NCBI GenBank assembly: GCA_013398295.1
Contig: VZSF01000025.1
Coordinates: 416,874-480,873, forward strand
Source: Chionis minor
Taxonomy: Eukaryota > Chordata > Aves > Charadriiformes > Chionididae
Direction: 5' to 3'
Length of the DNA: 64,000 nucleotides
Shown here: piece after piece, positions 12,901 to 25,711 of the stretch
Layout of the letters: each line of letters opens with the position of its first letter
Numbering within the stretch: the stretch's first letter is position 1
Position numbers and translations under genes: made by a program
The notes under the pieces: generated by a model
What the model saw: only the letters and a program-made list of their open reading frames with translations
What the model was told of the DNA's origin: nothing
Database searches by the model: none

Positions 12901-15900
12901 CCTGCAGGATCCCAGGCAAAGATGAAAGCACCCTCTGGGAGAATGTGGTAGGCGGGGAACATGGATGAGGTGAAGTGGGCTGTGGAGTTGCTGCTGCTCA
13001 GCCATGGGACCTACTGCTCTAACCCGCTCCAGAGAGCTGCAGGTGCTTGAGAGGGCCCCCTCCTTCAGCAAAATTACATACTTATATCTCCTTCTGCTGC
13101 TCCCCATGTTCCCCTGTGCTGTAGTTTCTCTTTAAGTCATCTGACACTAGGAAGGAATAAATAGTCTTCCCTTAAAACCATTAGGAAGCGTTAACCCCTT
13201 AAAAACCCATGCAGGGGCATGTCTAGTGCCTTGCTGACACGGTTTCTCCAAACACTTTCCTCTTGCCACTAACACTCATTCTTCACTTGCTTTACACTTC
13301 TTTGCCTGAATACTTACCACCTCTTTCTTCCCCTTGCCTTTACCAAAGCCACTGGACGTTAGGAGCAAAGTCTATGATTGAAGCAGATCTGAGTTGCTTT
13401 TCATCCTTATGTCTCCAAGATGATGATTTTCATTACGTGGGCTTCCTCTGTGAGAAACCTGCAGGTTTTAAGATTCTCACTTCTTGCATATTTATATCCC
13501 TCCTCAACTGGTAGACCTGCCTGTTTGCAGAAAGGAGTGACGGTGAGTCATAAGGTGGTTGCAGTTGCGTTTTAACCGGTATTGCCCAAGCCCAGCCTCC
13601 CTCCAGTGGCTCCCTCCAGTGGCTGGCTCCAGAAGCTGTTTTTCTGCAAAAACCACCATACCTTTGGGAACCTGCCTTTATCATTGCTTGAAAACCTTCC
13701 CCGTAGAAATACGCTGTTGATTTCCTTTGTGTACTCAAGTCACAGGATGCAGAGGCAAACAGCTTAATATTCACTCTGCAGAGCGGAATAGACTGAACTA
13801 AGCGATACCGGGAGCTGGCACATAACATTTTCACAGAAGTGAAGCAACAAGGAAGGAGTGATAAGATCCAAGAGCAGATCTGCTCCTTTACATCCTCCAC
13901 ATCACCAACAGGAGCTACTGGGAGAGACAGAGTGACTCGTATGCTTGAAGAAGAGGCAAAAGTGGAAGAAAAGTAGGTAGTAGCTGGGAAATTAAAAGTC
14001 CACAAGCCTATATTATAACCAGGGACACTGCAATTCCGGTATGGCTTCATCAGCAAGAAAAAAAGGAAAACCTCAGCCCTAGGGGGCTCTTTATCAGCAA
14101 TGAGGTGGGAGCAGCAGGTCAGCCCAAAGCCTAGGGAGGAAGGCAGTCTTCACTTCTGCATTAGCCCGAGGGACCCAGACCCCGAATAGCTCTCCCTCCC
14201 ATTAGCAAAGATTTGGGCCATATGTAGAAGAGTGCTTCCAGTTCTCATGTTGCTCAGTACCAGTACAGGTCCCAGAGCATTCCCCTCCTTCCGCTTAAAA
14301 ACGGAGCAAACAGCACTGATTGTGTCCTAGGCACCTATGCTTAATCTGGGAACCTTGCATTTCCGAGGTGCAGCTGTCTTTGCCAGGAAACCAAATCCCC
14401 AAGGATCTAAGCTCAGAGAAGCAGCAGTAAGTTGAATTGTTTAATTGAGCCGCTGTTGGCTGTATTACGAAGGTGAAAGTGTTGCAAGGCAACAAAATTT
14501 CTCACAAAAAGGCCAATGCCTCCAGATTCAGATGGAAATATTCATGAACAGCATGTCTCCTAGAAGTTCAGTGAGAGCTGTAAGGGGTGAAAGTAGCCAG
14601 TATCAATCCACCTGACTTTCTTTTTTGCCTGGAGTAAACTGCCTTAGAACAGGTGAAAGCTAAATCCAAAGGAAATAAAACATCCCTAGTTTTGCTCTAT
14701 GAAATTTCCACCATTTCACAGAGTGTATTTGGATACGATGCAGATGACTCCTCAGCTGGAAAACAAGGGCTATTGCTATAACATTTCAAATGAAAGAAGA
14801 ATGCCCTTATCAACTTGGCTGTTCTTTAGTCACAGGCAGAGGAAATTGGCAACGTTGATTCATTTAGCTCAGGCACATTCGGGTCTAAATCAATCATGTC
14901 AAAAATACATCACCTGCATTCAATATGTTTTTAAAAAAGGAAAGAGAGATATAAACTACAAGAATAAATCACAGCAAAATGGGGCTTGGTTTGAAATAAA
15001 CCTATCATTTGCTCTGAAAGGATAAATATGCTGTTCACTTTGAACATTTCCCCAGTATTTAACAGATGACTTGGCAAAAAGACTAGACTAAGCTTTGAAA
15101 TCGCCGTTATCTCAAGGTCAAAGAAATGGGATTCAGGAATCAAGGAGGCAGCAGGAGGCCGGGATCAGGGCTCCCCCTTTTCCAGACATAGAGCTCCCTC
15201 CTAATGCTTCTCAAAGATGCTTGAATGGCACCTTCTTGGGGGCGAGGCATGAAACGGAAGAGAAGAGGATTGTTTCCTCTAACACTGCATGGAAATGGTT
15301 GCTCATATAACAATAGTAATCTTTCTTGAATACTACCAGCCTGGGTCCTGCAGAGACCCAAACCACCTGCTCCAGTGATGACTCCCCCAGTGTCAGTGAG
15401 TATGTTTCGCCACAAGGATCAGTTTTCAGGACAAAATCTCTGTGGTGTGATTCACCTCTGCATGTCTCCATCACACAGCAGTTATGCTACCAGGAATTTA
15501 ACCAAAGTGTAACTAGCTGAAGGCACATTCTTTCCCTTACAAAAGCAATGGATGCAAAGCGATGGCCACAAAACAGTCCAGCAGACATGTAATAGTAAGT
15601 TATTGTAGACACTCATATTTGGACAGAACTGAGACAATGTAAATCATCACAGCTCTGTTAGTATTACTACAATTCACCCAATCTACATCAGCTGAAAATC
15701 CATCCCATTTTCATTAGATAAACACATTATGGAATCTCAAGAGGAAAAAAAGGAACTGAGACAGGGCTACAATAAATAGAATTACTCTGAGGCAGAAGCA
15801 TTTAAGTTAAAAATAAAGCGTGAGAAGTGAGACAGCGATTGTAGGAATAGTAGCTGAGGAACAAAGTCCACCATGAAATAAGAGAGAAGCTGAGGGCTGA

Positions 15901-16139
15901 GGACTAGTTCCCCCCAAGAGCAGCTTCTTAATTTGCAGTCATGTGTGGTTGATTGTTGTGTAGCCAGGAGTATGGTTAGGATGGAGAGCGAGGCAAAGAT
16001 TAGAGAGAACTAGAGCTGCAAAAGTAGTTTTCTTGTTGAGGACGAGTGAACTTCTTCTAAAATCTCATTCAGCAAGCTACTGGTTCTTGTCCTATTGCTT
16101 TCCGTGGAATAATTCTGAGAGGAGAGACTAGCACATAAG
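9979..16139. other. Unique noncoding sequence; contains the longest open frame of the window
   Basis: No recognised gene. The minus-strand frame 13433-14056 (207 codons) is the longest in the window. Its translation (starting MLMKPYRNCS) matches nothing I know, and about one such frame is expected by chance in 64 kb. A short tandem duplication of CTCCCTCCAGTGG lies at about 13596-13624. The stretch 11930-12100 has AT-rich cores (AAGTTAATCAAAG, AATTCAATTAGATAAG) of the kind seen in conserved enhancers. I see nothing distinctive in 14060-16139. Confidence 0.55.
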
Positions 16140-16362
16140 ATAGAATCATAGAATCGTTATGCTTGGAAGAGACCTTTAAGTTCATCAAGTCCAACAATGA
16201 ACTTAGTGCTGCCAAGTTACTACTAAACCACGTCCCTCAGCACTACATCTACATCTCTTAAATACCTCCAGGGATGGCGACTCAACCACTTCGTGGGGCA
16301 GCCTGTTCCAACGCTTGACAACCCTTTCAGTGAAGAAATTTCTCCTGATATCCAATCCAAGA
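16140..16362 (-). mobile_element. CR1 LINE, 3' end, inverted
   Basis: The minus strand carries a CR1 3' end. On the plus strand it starts with the reversed tail ATAGAATCATAGAATCGTT and continues with GGAAGAGACCTTTAAGTTCA, TCAAGTCCAAC and CACTTCGTGGGGCAGCCTGT. It closes with CCTTTCAGTGAAGAAATTTC near 16350, the reverse complement of the ORF2 end encoding 'KKFLTERV'. Similarity fades after the ATATCCAATCCAAG near 16362. It belongs to a different subfamily from the 9588 copy, judged by the longer 3' UTR. It is a fragment without coding capacity. Confidence 0.93.
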
Positions 16363-19300
16363 TGATGCTACAGCCTTTATTTTTAGGACATTAAAATCTC
16401 TTTGCACAGGTTCAAGCATAGATCCCAGGGCTGTCTTTGTTATCCAAACCAGAGGATCCAGACCAAATCTCTTACTAGGTCTGGATCTTCTCTCAGTCAC
16501 AGAATATTGCCAGGTTTCCTAGTCCTGTAGATTCATCTCACTCAAACATTTTAGTCGAAAATTCTCTCATTACCTCAAAGAGACATTTCCTTGTTTTTGT
16601 ATTGCTTGGAGACTTGGATGGGCTCAGCCTTCATTCAGAGAGCCATCAAAGTGCAAGTTGCCTGCAGTTCAAGGGTACCCACATCCATTTCTTACTTGGC
16701 ACCAGCAAGCGCACAGTCCACATCCATCTCTTACATGAAACCTTGAGTGAAATGACACAGTAAGAGTAACCCATGGTGAATGTGATCTTTACCTCTGCTC
16801 CTCTCCTGTGTCACATCTTCCATCCGTAATTGACACACAGGTTTTATTTTATCGAGAATATTTGAAAGAATGGTGCCTCCAAGAAAAGAGCAAACACTTC
16901 TTCCAAGAGTTAAATTTCCAGAGCAGCAACTCACTGGGAAACTGTGCTCCAGTTCAGGCATGTGAGCCTAATTGTCAGGTAGAGATTTCCACGTGGATTT
17001 AATCAACAGACTCTGGGAAGAAATATTTCCCACCTCAGCATTCCTGTAAGCTTAGGAAGAGTCAGGGAGCTCCAGTGAGAATACCTCTAATGTTCTTAAT
17101 TTCACAGGTGGCTGAGTATTGCACCAGAAGAGACCGCTTCAGCGACACAAGTGCTCTGTTAGAACTTGTTCTTCTCTTTCCATCTTGTTCAGTTGCAGGG
17201 AAAACTTTGGAATAAACACCACATGCAATTGCAAGAGAAAGATACCGTCTTTATAACTTACACTCCGCTTCTCATCTTTTTGGTTTGAGGGATATTTCTT
17301 TTGCCCCATTGCTGCCAACTATCCATTTTTAACCAGTTTTCTTGATTCACAAATGAAAAATTAATCATAAAGGCTGAGTTAGCCTGGTCCTCAGGTAGCG
17401 GGTTTCAGGATCCATCCAGAATCAAAGTGCTTGCAAGAAATAACTCCACACATCTCACGTTTCCCATGTAAGTAGCCTGAATTCAACCTGCCAGAGATCT
17501 CACTGGTTCTTAAGGCAGGTGATGTTGGACGTCTTTTTGGAGTGGCACAATTGTAGAGCAGATACCATCCTGAGGGCTGGCATGAAGTAATACAGTGCTT
17601 GCATCTGAAGATAGTCCCTGCAAAGAGTTGTAACATTTGTGGGAAGTGTCCTAGTTTCTGATTTACCATCAAGAATTGGTTCATTGCTTCATTTTGCAGT
17701 AATTGCTCATGAATCAGATGATGTTTCTGGCAATAAATGGATGAGCTGGCACAGATGATCCCTCTCAGGATAAAGAGGAGTTTTGTTGTATGTGAGTGGC
17801 TCCTGGGTTTCCCTGAGCTAGCAAGTCGTACTAGCAGAAGTAAATAGTCAAGTGATTCAAAAGGCATTCTTTCCAAAGCCATTCTGTAAGGCTGAGCTCA
17901 GGAAAGGGAAGAACAGGTGGCCACAACAGATGCTCACTGGTTTAAAGACACTTAGGTGTAGAGGATATACAGACTATCACCAAGATCCCATACTTGGGAT
18001 ATCCTTGAGGCCATATTCAGATAAGCTAAATTCTACCTTGTCCTCTGTTTACTGCATAATGGGTGTTACCTTCTCACTTTTGAACAGGAAATCAGAAGTA
18101 TTGAGTAGGGTGTCATTTAAACATAGGGATTTAGAACTCTCAGATGCCATTAGAAATTCTCCTTCCCAGTATAACATTTGCAAAGGAAAGAGCTAAAGGG
18201 AAGAGGGCATTTTACAAGATTCCAGTTATTTTTGAAAACAGTAGAGAAATCAGCCACTACCCCAGACACCAAGATGCCCATGCACATTCTTCTTTTGGAT
18301 TAAAGGAGACTTCACCGGTCTATTTGTAATACAGCTGTCCCATGTGTGTGGAAAATGTCATCCACTGATTCAGAATTATACAGAAACTAATGAAAGTTGT
18401 TCCAGACCCAGATAATCTCCAAAGAAGCTAAAACTGAAAATCTACTTGGCTATCCCAACATGCAATCCATGAGCTGTAGATGGCTCAAAGCTTCATGCAA
18501 CCTTTGTCCAGCACTGATTGATTGCTTCACTTCATCCACGGAGTTGTCATTTGTGATAAAGTGACCAATATGAGCAAGGAACTTTAGCAGCGCAGACAGC
18601 AAGGCATAGTTGCAAATATTAGGATGTCATTTCCAGATGGAGCAACAACTGAAACTGATGAACGAGAAAATGTTATGATTTGGGATGTTCAACCCTGAGA
18701 GGAGTTCATCCTAGACATTAAAAAGATATGTGTTGGTTGCTTTGGGCCATGAAAGAGCTATCAAGAAGATACTCTAAAAATGGTACACCATTTGTCAAAG
18801 GGACAAAAGCGTAGGTTACCTTGTCAGAGAGTTCTCCACTAGACCCAGGGAATATGACCTGAATTATATGCTGAACAAATGACAGTGAAGGCGTCAACTC
18901 TGCAAACATAGTGCAAAAAACCACCAGCGATTGTGGGAGGCTAAGCTATCCTTACACGTCTTCTGGCTGTAGGTTTCCCTCTCCATCTGTGGAGCAGGAA
19001 AGATTTGGATTGCACGTCCTGGTGATAATCCAGAAAGACAGCTATGTGGATTTTAGCAGGAAGCAAGAAGATAAGGAAAATAGCAACATTTTTTAAAAGA
19101 GCTAAAAGCAGTGGGTTTTGGCAAGCGGAAGAGGGTGGCAAAAGGAAGAAGTTCAGGCTTTCACAACTTTTATAGCTGCTGTTGGTTCTCGTACTTATCA
19201 AACCAGCCCTGACAGCAACTGGGGAAAGCAGCAAACACTGAACAAAATGGAAGTCCTGCACCTTCTTTCTGTATTAATTTAACATGCAAATATGGAGTGG

Positions 19301-20060
19301 AATTAACCTGAACATAGCTCAGATCGTTCTCATGGCTGATCATCTTTAATTCTCAGAAAGGACACACGTCCAAATATTGCACACCTACGTGACGCACACA
19401 GGCAAGGATCTGCCCTTGGGGGCAAACTCAGTGTGATCCTACCCTCAAATGCCATCTCCTTGTTTCCACCACTGCAACTTTTCCCAGCTCCCAGTTTGTG
19501 TTTCTCTTTCTAGTCAGCATCCGATTGTGTCAGAGACCTTGGTTGTCTTTACCTGAACAAGTGGTCTTACTGCAGAATATTGCTCATGACCAGTCTCTCA
19601 GACATCCTTCAGCCCTGCATTCCAACACAAGAGCAGCTGAGGCTCCTTCCCTCCCGAAATACCAGTCAGCATTAACATATCACCAACATAGCCAGCTGCT
19701 GGCTGGCTGGCATGAGATGTCATGTCACGCCGTTTACATTGGCAACACCGGTTAGTGGCATTTTGGAATACTTTCAAGGCTCACCAGACTCCAACTAATC
19801 TCCTGCTGCCTGTCTGGATCCCACTGCACTTGCGGTGGACTTGACAACCAGGCAGTCAGTGAGTGTAGTAAGCATAGCATCATCATTTTAAATGGGGGCC
19901 ATATGTTTCTTTGACCAAGCAAATCTACAGTCATCTACAGCATTTTATGTCCCAAGAACCTAAACCTCCACCTAGACAATCTTCTTAAATATTTTGGGGC
20001 TGCTAAAAACCTCTATATTGTTTACTACCATAGTTCAATAAATGCACTTGATTCATTTAG
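16363..20060. other. Unique noncoding sequence
   Basis: Nothing recognisable. The minus-strand frame 17391-17882 (163 codons, starting MALERMPFES) is relatively long, but I see no domain or family resemblance and no flanking frames continuing it. Frame 18941-19261 on the minus strand is likewise unrecognised. No transposon termini or simple repeats were noticed. Confidence 0.5.
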
Positions 20061-20064
20061 TACA

Positions 20065-20084
20065 TTTAATAATGTTTAATAATG
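20065..20084 (+). repeat. Perfect 2 x 10-bp tandem repeat TTTAATAATG
   Basis: Two exact adjacent copies of TTTAATAATG. They sit in an AT-rich patch (20000-20100) that also has a forkhead-like TTGTTTACTA at about 20018-20027. It could be a chance slippage product or a doubled homeodomain/POU-type site. Confidence 0.7.
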
Positions 20085-23000
20085 CATTTCGTTATCTGAG
20101 GCTAGTCACCTCTTCAGGTTAATAGCAGGATTTTAGAAAGTGTAAGACGTTCCAGAAAAGCTAGGAAGGGAGAATGTCCATAGCTTTCCTAATGTCTTGG
20201 ATTAGAGATGGGGGAATTGGGAGGAGTGAGAGCTGAGAGCTTTTCCATCACTAGGGTGGCGTTCTTGTGACTGGTACACTTGTTTACATCACACTGGGGA
20301 CGATAACAGATTTGAACGTTTCCGATTATTTCCAACAGTGGCCTTAACTAACTTTCAGCTACCATGCAGAGTGTAATTCACATTTGTCAAGGATGGAAAT
20401 TAACCAGCTTAATGCTCTGTATTACACAAACCAATCATGGATAATTTGTTTCCCAGTAATAGTACAGTCAGAAAAGATTATTTAGGTTATTTACATCAAC
20501 AGATACTGTGTAAAAATTTTGAACCATGTTGGTCCATGACAGACACCGAAAGCTCTAGTTCATCTCGAACTATAGATACGGGGAAAAATAAAACACTAGT
20601 AAGTCATTCCATGAAGGACAAGAGAGATGTCACTGGTGCCTAGCACCAAAGTGTTGCCATTAGTTCATAGCTTTCCTAAAGTCTCAAGGAGTAGTAAAAA
20701 GTGTCACCTGGTGCTGTTTAACTGCTAAGACCAGCTGGGAGAAAATAAACTGGTTTGCAGGAATCAATGTAACCCATTCATTTCATGAGAGAGCCGCCTT
20801 TGGAGAACAGAGTTTCTGTCAAGTATGCGATTCACAGGGGACAAAGATTTTTAAGCGATGGGCCTTCTAACAACACAGAGATAGTCCTCGGCACAGAGAT
20901 GGTATGCTGCGTGAGAATCTTAGCCGAAGACTGTATTTCAAGGTAAGGATGAAAAAAGCAGTGGCTGTTTATCATCTTACTAATTAGGGAAAGTGAATGT
21001 GAATGGTCTCCCTGTGCACTGTGAGATATGAGGCACCTTGAAACATGTAAGAGGGCTTGCAGTGGAGCTCAGTGTGAGGGAAATCCAGACAGGAGGTGGG
21101 AAGCACCCGAGATGCACTCAAGCTCTGTGCAGCTTGTTTTAGGATTCCAAATATTTCCAAATCATGAGTCACAGGTAGCAGTTTGGTCTCTTTTTTGGCT
21201 TTGACCGTGCCTAGGAAAATGCATCTGTTCCCATCAAGTAGCAGAACAGAGCCTTTGTAAAGATTGGAAATGGTGAGTAAATAGCAAGGACGATGTCTTT
21301 GTTTCACTGCAATGAAAACAGTGGGTGCCCTTGTGCTTCTTTCTCAGTGAGAATTAGATGCACAGTCTTTCCAGCTTCAGGACTGCAGGGCAGCATTTCC
21401 AAGCATCAAACAGGACCTCCGCATGGGGAAAGCATGCAGAAATGGCTCTGCTGGGCAAGGAATGAGTGGGATTGAGGAACTGCGTCTTGCTGAGCATGTG
21501 TGGGACTGTGAATGATGCGCAAACAGAGCGCGGTACAAATGTGACAACGTAACCAGGCCTCTTGTTTCAGGACAGGAGAGAAACAGCTGTGTTCAGGATT
21601 TCACTGCCAGCAACAGCTGTTAGAGAATTTCATATCTCTTTCTGAACTCTTTCTGTATCGACACAAAGCGGCTAACCCCAAGCCTGCCATTCAATCAAAA
21701 TCAAACTGTCTCCTCGGTATTATGGAACTCTGCTTCCCATGTTTTTCAAGCCTTCCGGTGCATGAAGTAACACAAACATTATGAGGCATAAATTAGTAAA
21801 TTTTTGAGCTGTATTCAAGTGAAAAATGCATCTGTTGTGGGAGAGGTGACCATTTTAATTGGTAATTTGCATTGCTGCAGACAGCCCCATGCTGTAGAAA
21901 CAGAAGCATTTGTGCAGGCAGTTGTAGCAAAACCCAGCAAGCTCTGCCAAAGGAATCAATCCATTTGCCTTAATCATTATATCACTAATCAGATGGAACC
22001 GGTGCAGTGTTTGAAAGAGCTGCCCTGCTAAAGGAATCTCTGGGTAGTCACTTTTAATTGAGGTGGCATCATTACCGTGGAAATGAAACAGAACAGATGA
22101 TCATAAGAGCTGAATGTAAAAGTCTCGTGTCAAGAAAATAACCCTAGCTGATTTAAAATATGATCTCCGTTGTGAAAGCAAAGCTTCAATCCTGTCCTAA
22201 AAACTCCTGTTGCTGACAAAAGCATACCAAAAAAAAAAAAGTGGTGTTTTTCTTGTGATTTCCTAAAAGCACAGAAGAAACAAGATTGGGGGAGGGGCTT
22301 CCATTTAATCCCAAAATTTAGTATTGCCTTCAGGGAAAATATCATTATGACTTCTGATCATAAGGGACCATTTTTTTCCTATTCTCTTAAAAAGGAATGG
22401 AAAATGCCAGCTTGCCACCAATTCAGGGGCTTCACCTTGTTCACTTTCCCTCAACAAAGCTCTATAAACTATTTGCCAGGTGCTACAGCAATGACAACAT
22501 CAAAATCCGTAGTGGTAATTTGATTCTCAGTGAAAATTCAAGCTGCCTGTTACGTAAGTTGAGTGGCACATATATGTGCAGAGCACCAAGGAGTTACTCA
22601 GTTACCTGAGGCTGATCGTGTGTAAAATATGGCTTCCCAGCTGCTGATGTTTTCTAAGCCAGCTCCAGACCATGGACCTTCAGATCCCTCCTGCACTGGG
22701 TATAAACAATTTTTTTCCATGTCTTCAGAGTGTTTTACTAATGCAGCTCTCTCCTAAACACCCCAACCCCAGACTAGGCTGAGGTTCCTTCTTCCAACAG
22801 ACTTCAGGTTGAGATCTCATTATACAAGGCATGAGGGTACCTGGAAGAGTTACAAAAATGTGCTGTGTGCTGCACCGTTGACTCTGCAAATGAAACATTT
22901 CTCTTCCAGTATAACCCCCACTGGTTTCCTAGTGCTGGTTGCACAGAACAAAAGCTCCCTAATTTACTAAGCTATACACCTTGTTACCATACTAAAATAG

Positions 23001-24514
23001 ACCTTTTTGCCCTCTGAACCTGTCAGTTCTGTATGATACAGGGGGATGTTTCAGATGGGGGTTTCAGAGTAACTGATTATTTGTTGGGAGTGAGGAGTGG
23101 ATTTGGTACCTTCAACAAAAAAAAAAAAAACCAAGGCAGAGAAACCTCTGGGAAGAGCGTCTTTATTTCTTTGTGTGTTTGTCCTTAATTGAAATTCAAT
23201 TTTGACTAGGAAATTTTTAGAAAGGTGTCCATGTTTTTCCTTTAAATCCCTCTGACGGTCACCTGACTGACTTGTTTGGCCAGGCTGGCTGCAAAGCTCT
23301 ATCACTTCCAGAATATTACAGTTGTAAATGCTCACAAACCTCTGTAACTTCGTACATAATCTACACAGTGTGACAGAGAACACCATGGCTGAATGATGAG
23401 TTCCATGCTTTGCTCCACAAATCTAAGAAAGAAATTGTATGTGAATGTGGATACATCTCTTCAGAAAGAATAGAAAGGACGTTTTGGAACACACAGCTTC
23501 TGCATAAGGAAAATGTAACATTTCCAGGTTTTCCTCTTTGAAATTCATTACCTTTTACAGTCGAGTGAAGAAATGTGGTCTTTTTAGCAGTACGACATTG
23601 GGATGGAAAAAAAAAAGAATCCAGATACGTGTTTCCTGCTAAGGCAAGCATATGGCCTTATCATACGGCAAAGTCCATAACTAATCATCAGAAAGACTGA
23701 AAAGTACTGCAGATTGAAACCTCAAGGAACATCTTAGCACAGCTGCATACAGGATTTCTATGTGTATAAAGAAGATATTTGATACCATGGTGTAAGGCAG
23801 TTACTACTCCTCTCAGAAAAAAAATCTCCAGTTACCCAACTTCAAACACCACAACCATTTCTAAGGAAATATCAGAAAAGCCTCTGTGCTCCACTCAGGG
23901 AGTAAGTCTGCAAACAAGCTGATCTCATTTATTTACTACTGATAAGCTTTTTCTTTATACATGAAGTGGCTGAGGAAAATAATAGAAACTATGTAAAGTG
24001 TGATTTCCACAGCATGCATTTATTTAAAGTAATTAGCAACACAGTAGTGGCTGTGAAGAATGCTGATCCTGTTCTAGAGACTGCGGCACACTCAGATTCC
24101 TGCATGTGGATCTTACGCAGAGACAGGAAAAGCTTGTTTGCAGGGGACCCTGGGGTTTTTTTTTAAGAGTTTCTGTTTAGCTCTTCATCTTATTTTGGCC
24201 TCAACACCTGCTCTGAGATTCTGTCATAGCTGTGCTCCTTCCTCCCTCCCCATCTCCCTTCTTTCCAGCTCCAAGAAAACTGGTTTTGTCCTGTAGCTGC
24301 CAATAATTTTGCAAGCGTAATGGCAGTTTTATGAAGCCTTGTAATGGTTACAGGGGTTTCAATAAGTGGTTTTGCCTTGTAGTGACATAAAAGCAGAGGG
24401 AATTTAGACATAGTTCCATTGAACCCCGCTGCATTCAGCCCTGTTTGAGGACATGTGCCTTTGAGGATGATCTTGTTCTCAAGTGTTTTCAGTCAAATCG
24501 GACGGAAGGAAAGT
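20085..24514. other. Unique noncoding sequence with a possible conserved regulatory stretch
   Basis: No gene recognised. The stretch 21850-22120 reads like conserved noncoding DNA: TTTTAATTGGTAATTTGC at about 21852, TTAATCATTATATCACTAATC at 21969 and CACTTTTAATTGAGG at 22049. Poly-A runs lie at 22229-22240 (12 A) and 23117-23130 (14 A). The frames present (e.g. 23051-23386 minus, 21804-22031 plus) have no recognisable product. Confidence 0.5.
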
Positions 24515-24600
24515 AATTATCCCCATTTTACTGATAAGGAACTGGGGTGCAGACACGCAAAATAACTTGCCCTGACTCGTGGAAAAACTGTGACAGACAC
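24515..24600 (+). mobile_element. MIR-like SINE fragment
   Basis: The run ATTATCCCCATTTTACTGAT followed by AAGGAACTGGGGTGCAGACA and AAATAACTTGCCCTGACTCG closely parallels the MIR SINE central/3' region ('attatccccattttacagatgaggaaactgaggcacagag...gtaacttgccc'). MIR-type elements are ancient tRNA-derived SINEs shared across amniotes. Only the part after the core is clear; the tRNA-derived head is not visible. The copy is old and inactive. Confidence 0.7.
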
Positions 24601-25617
24601 CCAAAAAGAACACTGCTCTCCTAAGGCCCCGCTCAAGACCTCAGCCAGACACCAGCCTTCTGAAAAGTAAAAATAGCCTGCTGTGAAGTGACATGCTAAA
24701 TGACTAATACCACTGCAAACAAATAAAATAGTGATAGCATCTTGTCTTCACCTCAGAAATGAAGCAACACACGTGTGGTCTGGGGCTGGGGAAGAGCAGA
24801 CAGGTCTGTACTGACTATGCGTATCAGCACAGACTCCAGTGAGCCTTTAAACTTGGGAAACTGATCTCGTTCACAGCTGTCTAACAAGCAGGCACCGAAG
24901 TCAGTAGGGGGAAGGATATTTTCTTTAATACTGGCCTTCAGGTATTTAAGGAATCTTTTTGGGAGCTTTGCAATTTTAAAATGTCTTCAGTGATGCAAAC
25001 ACATTCCCCTCTTGCCTGAACTTTTTACTTGGGCTGCAGTGTATTCAATGTCATTTTAGCCTGACCAGATTTGAAACGGAAGAGATTTTAAATCGCAAAA
25101 TACATAGAGAAAACGCCCTCCAGCAGCACAGTGGTAGTGCTTTAATGATGCACACTCACAGGTGTATTATGTCCCTTGTCCCCAGGGGCTCCCTTCATTT
25201 TCAGTTTCCATTGTCAGAAGCCCATGCTGCGCCAAGTGGAGTTGTCTAGCTGTTTGGATGATGCTGTTCGGATGATGTAACTAGCATTGCCACACATCAC
25301 TCTCTTCTCTAGGGACCAATTTGTTTGGCCCCAGCTTCAAAGCACTGCTTCATTTAGACAGGCAAGGCATTAATTAGAAGCATGAGTCACCTGAAGCCAC
25401 CTGGATCTGAAGCAAAGGCAGCTAACAGCAAGGCCGCTGCAAGGTTACTCAGCTGCTGGCGAGCTGCAGCTGGATCACACTTACTCTCTCACACTTTTGA
25501 AATGTTAGATGCCAAAAAAACCCCCAAACCACCAATCAAAACAAACCTAAGCTGGAGAAGCTGTGCCTATGCCCTGCCCTTTGTTATAACCTTCCTGGCA
25601 GATAAGCTGGAAAAGCT
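24601..25617. other. Unique noncoding sequence upstream of a TATA box
   Basis: No repeat or gene recognised. Two CAGCTG E-boxes stand at 25450-25455 and 25467-25472. A short open frame 25382-25624 (80 codons) has an unrecognised translation and ends inside the TATA region, so it is probably chance. Confidence 0.5.
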
Positions 25618-25711
25618 TATATAAAGGTGAGTCTTGGTCCCATTCACCTTGGCTTCAAACAGCATTCCTGGAAAAGAAGAGAGGTGAAGCAGTGGAAGAG
25701 TAGTATCAATG
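25618..25711 (+). promoter_or_regulatory. TATA box with possible short first exon and splice donor
   Basis: TATATAAAG at 25618-25626 is a near-ideal TATA box. Transcription from such a box would be expected to begin about 25-32 bases downstream, near 25645-25658. A good splice donor, ATG|GTAAGC, follows at 25711/25712, so a first exon of roughly 60 bases ending exactly with an ATG is possible. A second donor-like site, AAAG|GTGAGT (25626/25627 region), overlaps the TATA box and weakens the case. Two E-boxes lie about 150 bases upstream. There is no downstream exon that I can identify, so the promoter is inferred from motifs only. Confidence 0.3.

Noticed and set aside
17391..17882. 163-codon minus-strand frame, considered as a degenerate retroelement gene
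   Set aside because: No reverse transcriptase, integrase or protease motif, no terminal repeats, and no continuation in neighbouring frames.
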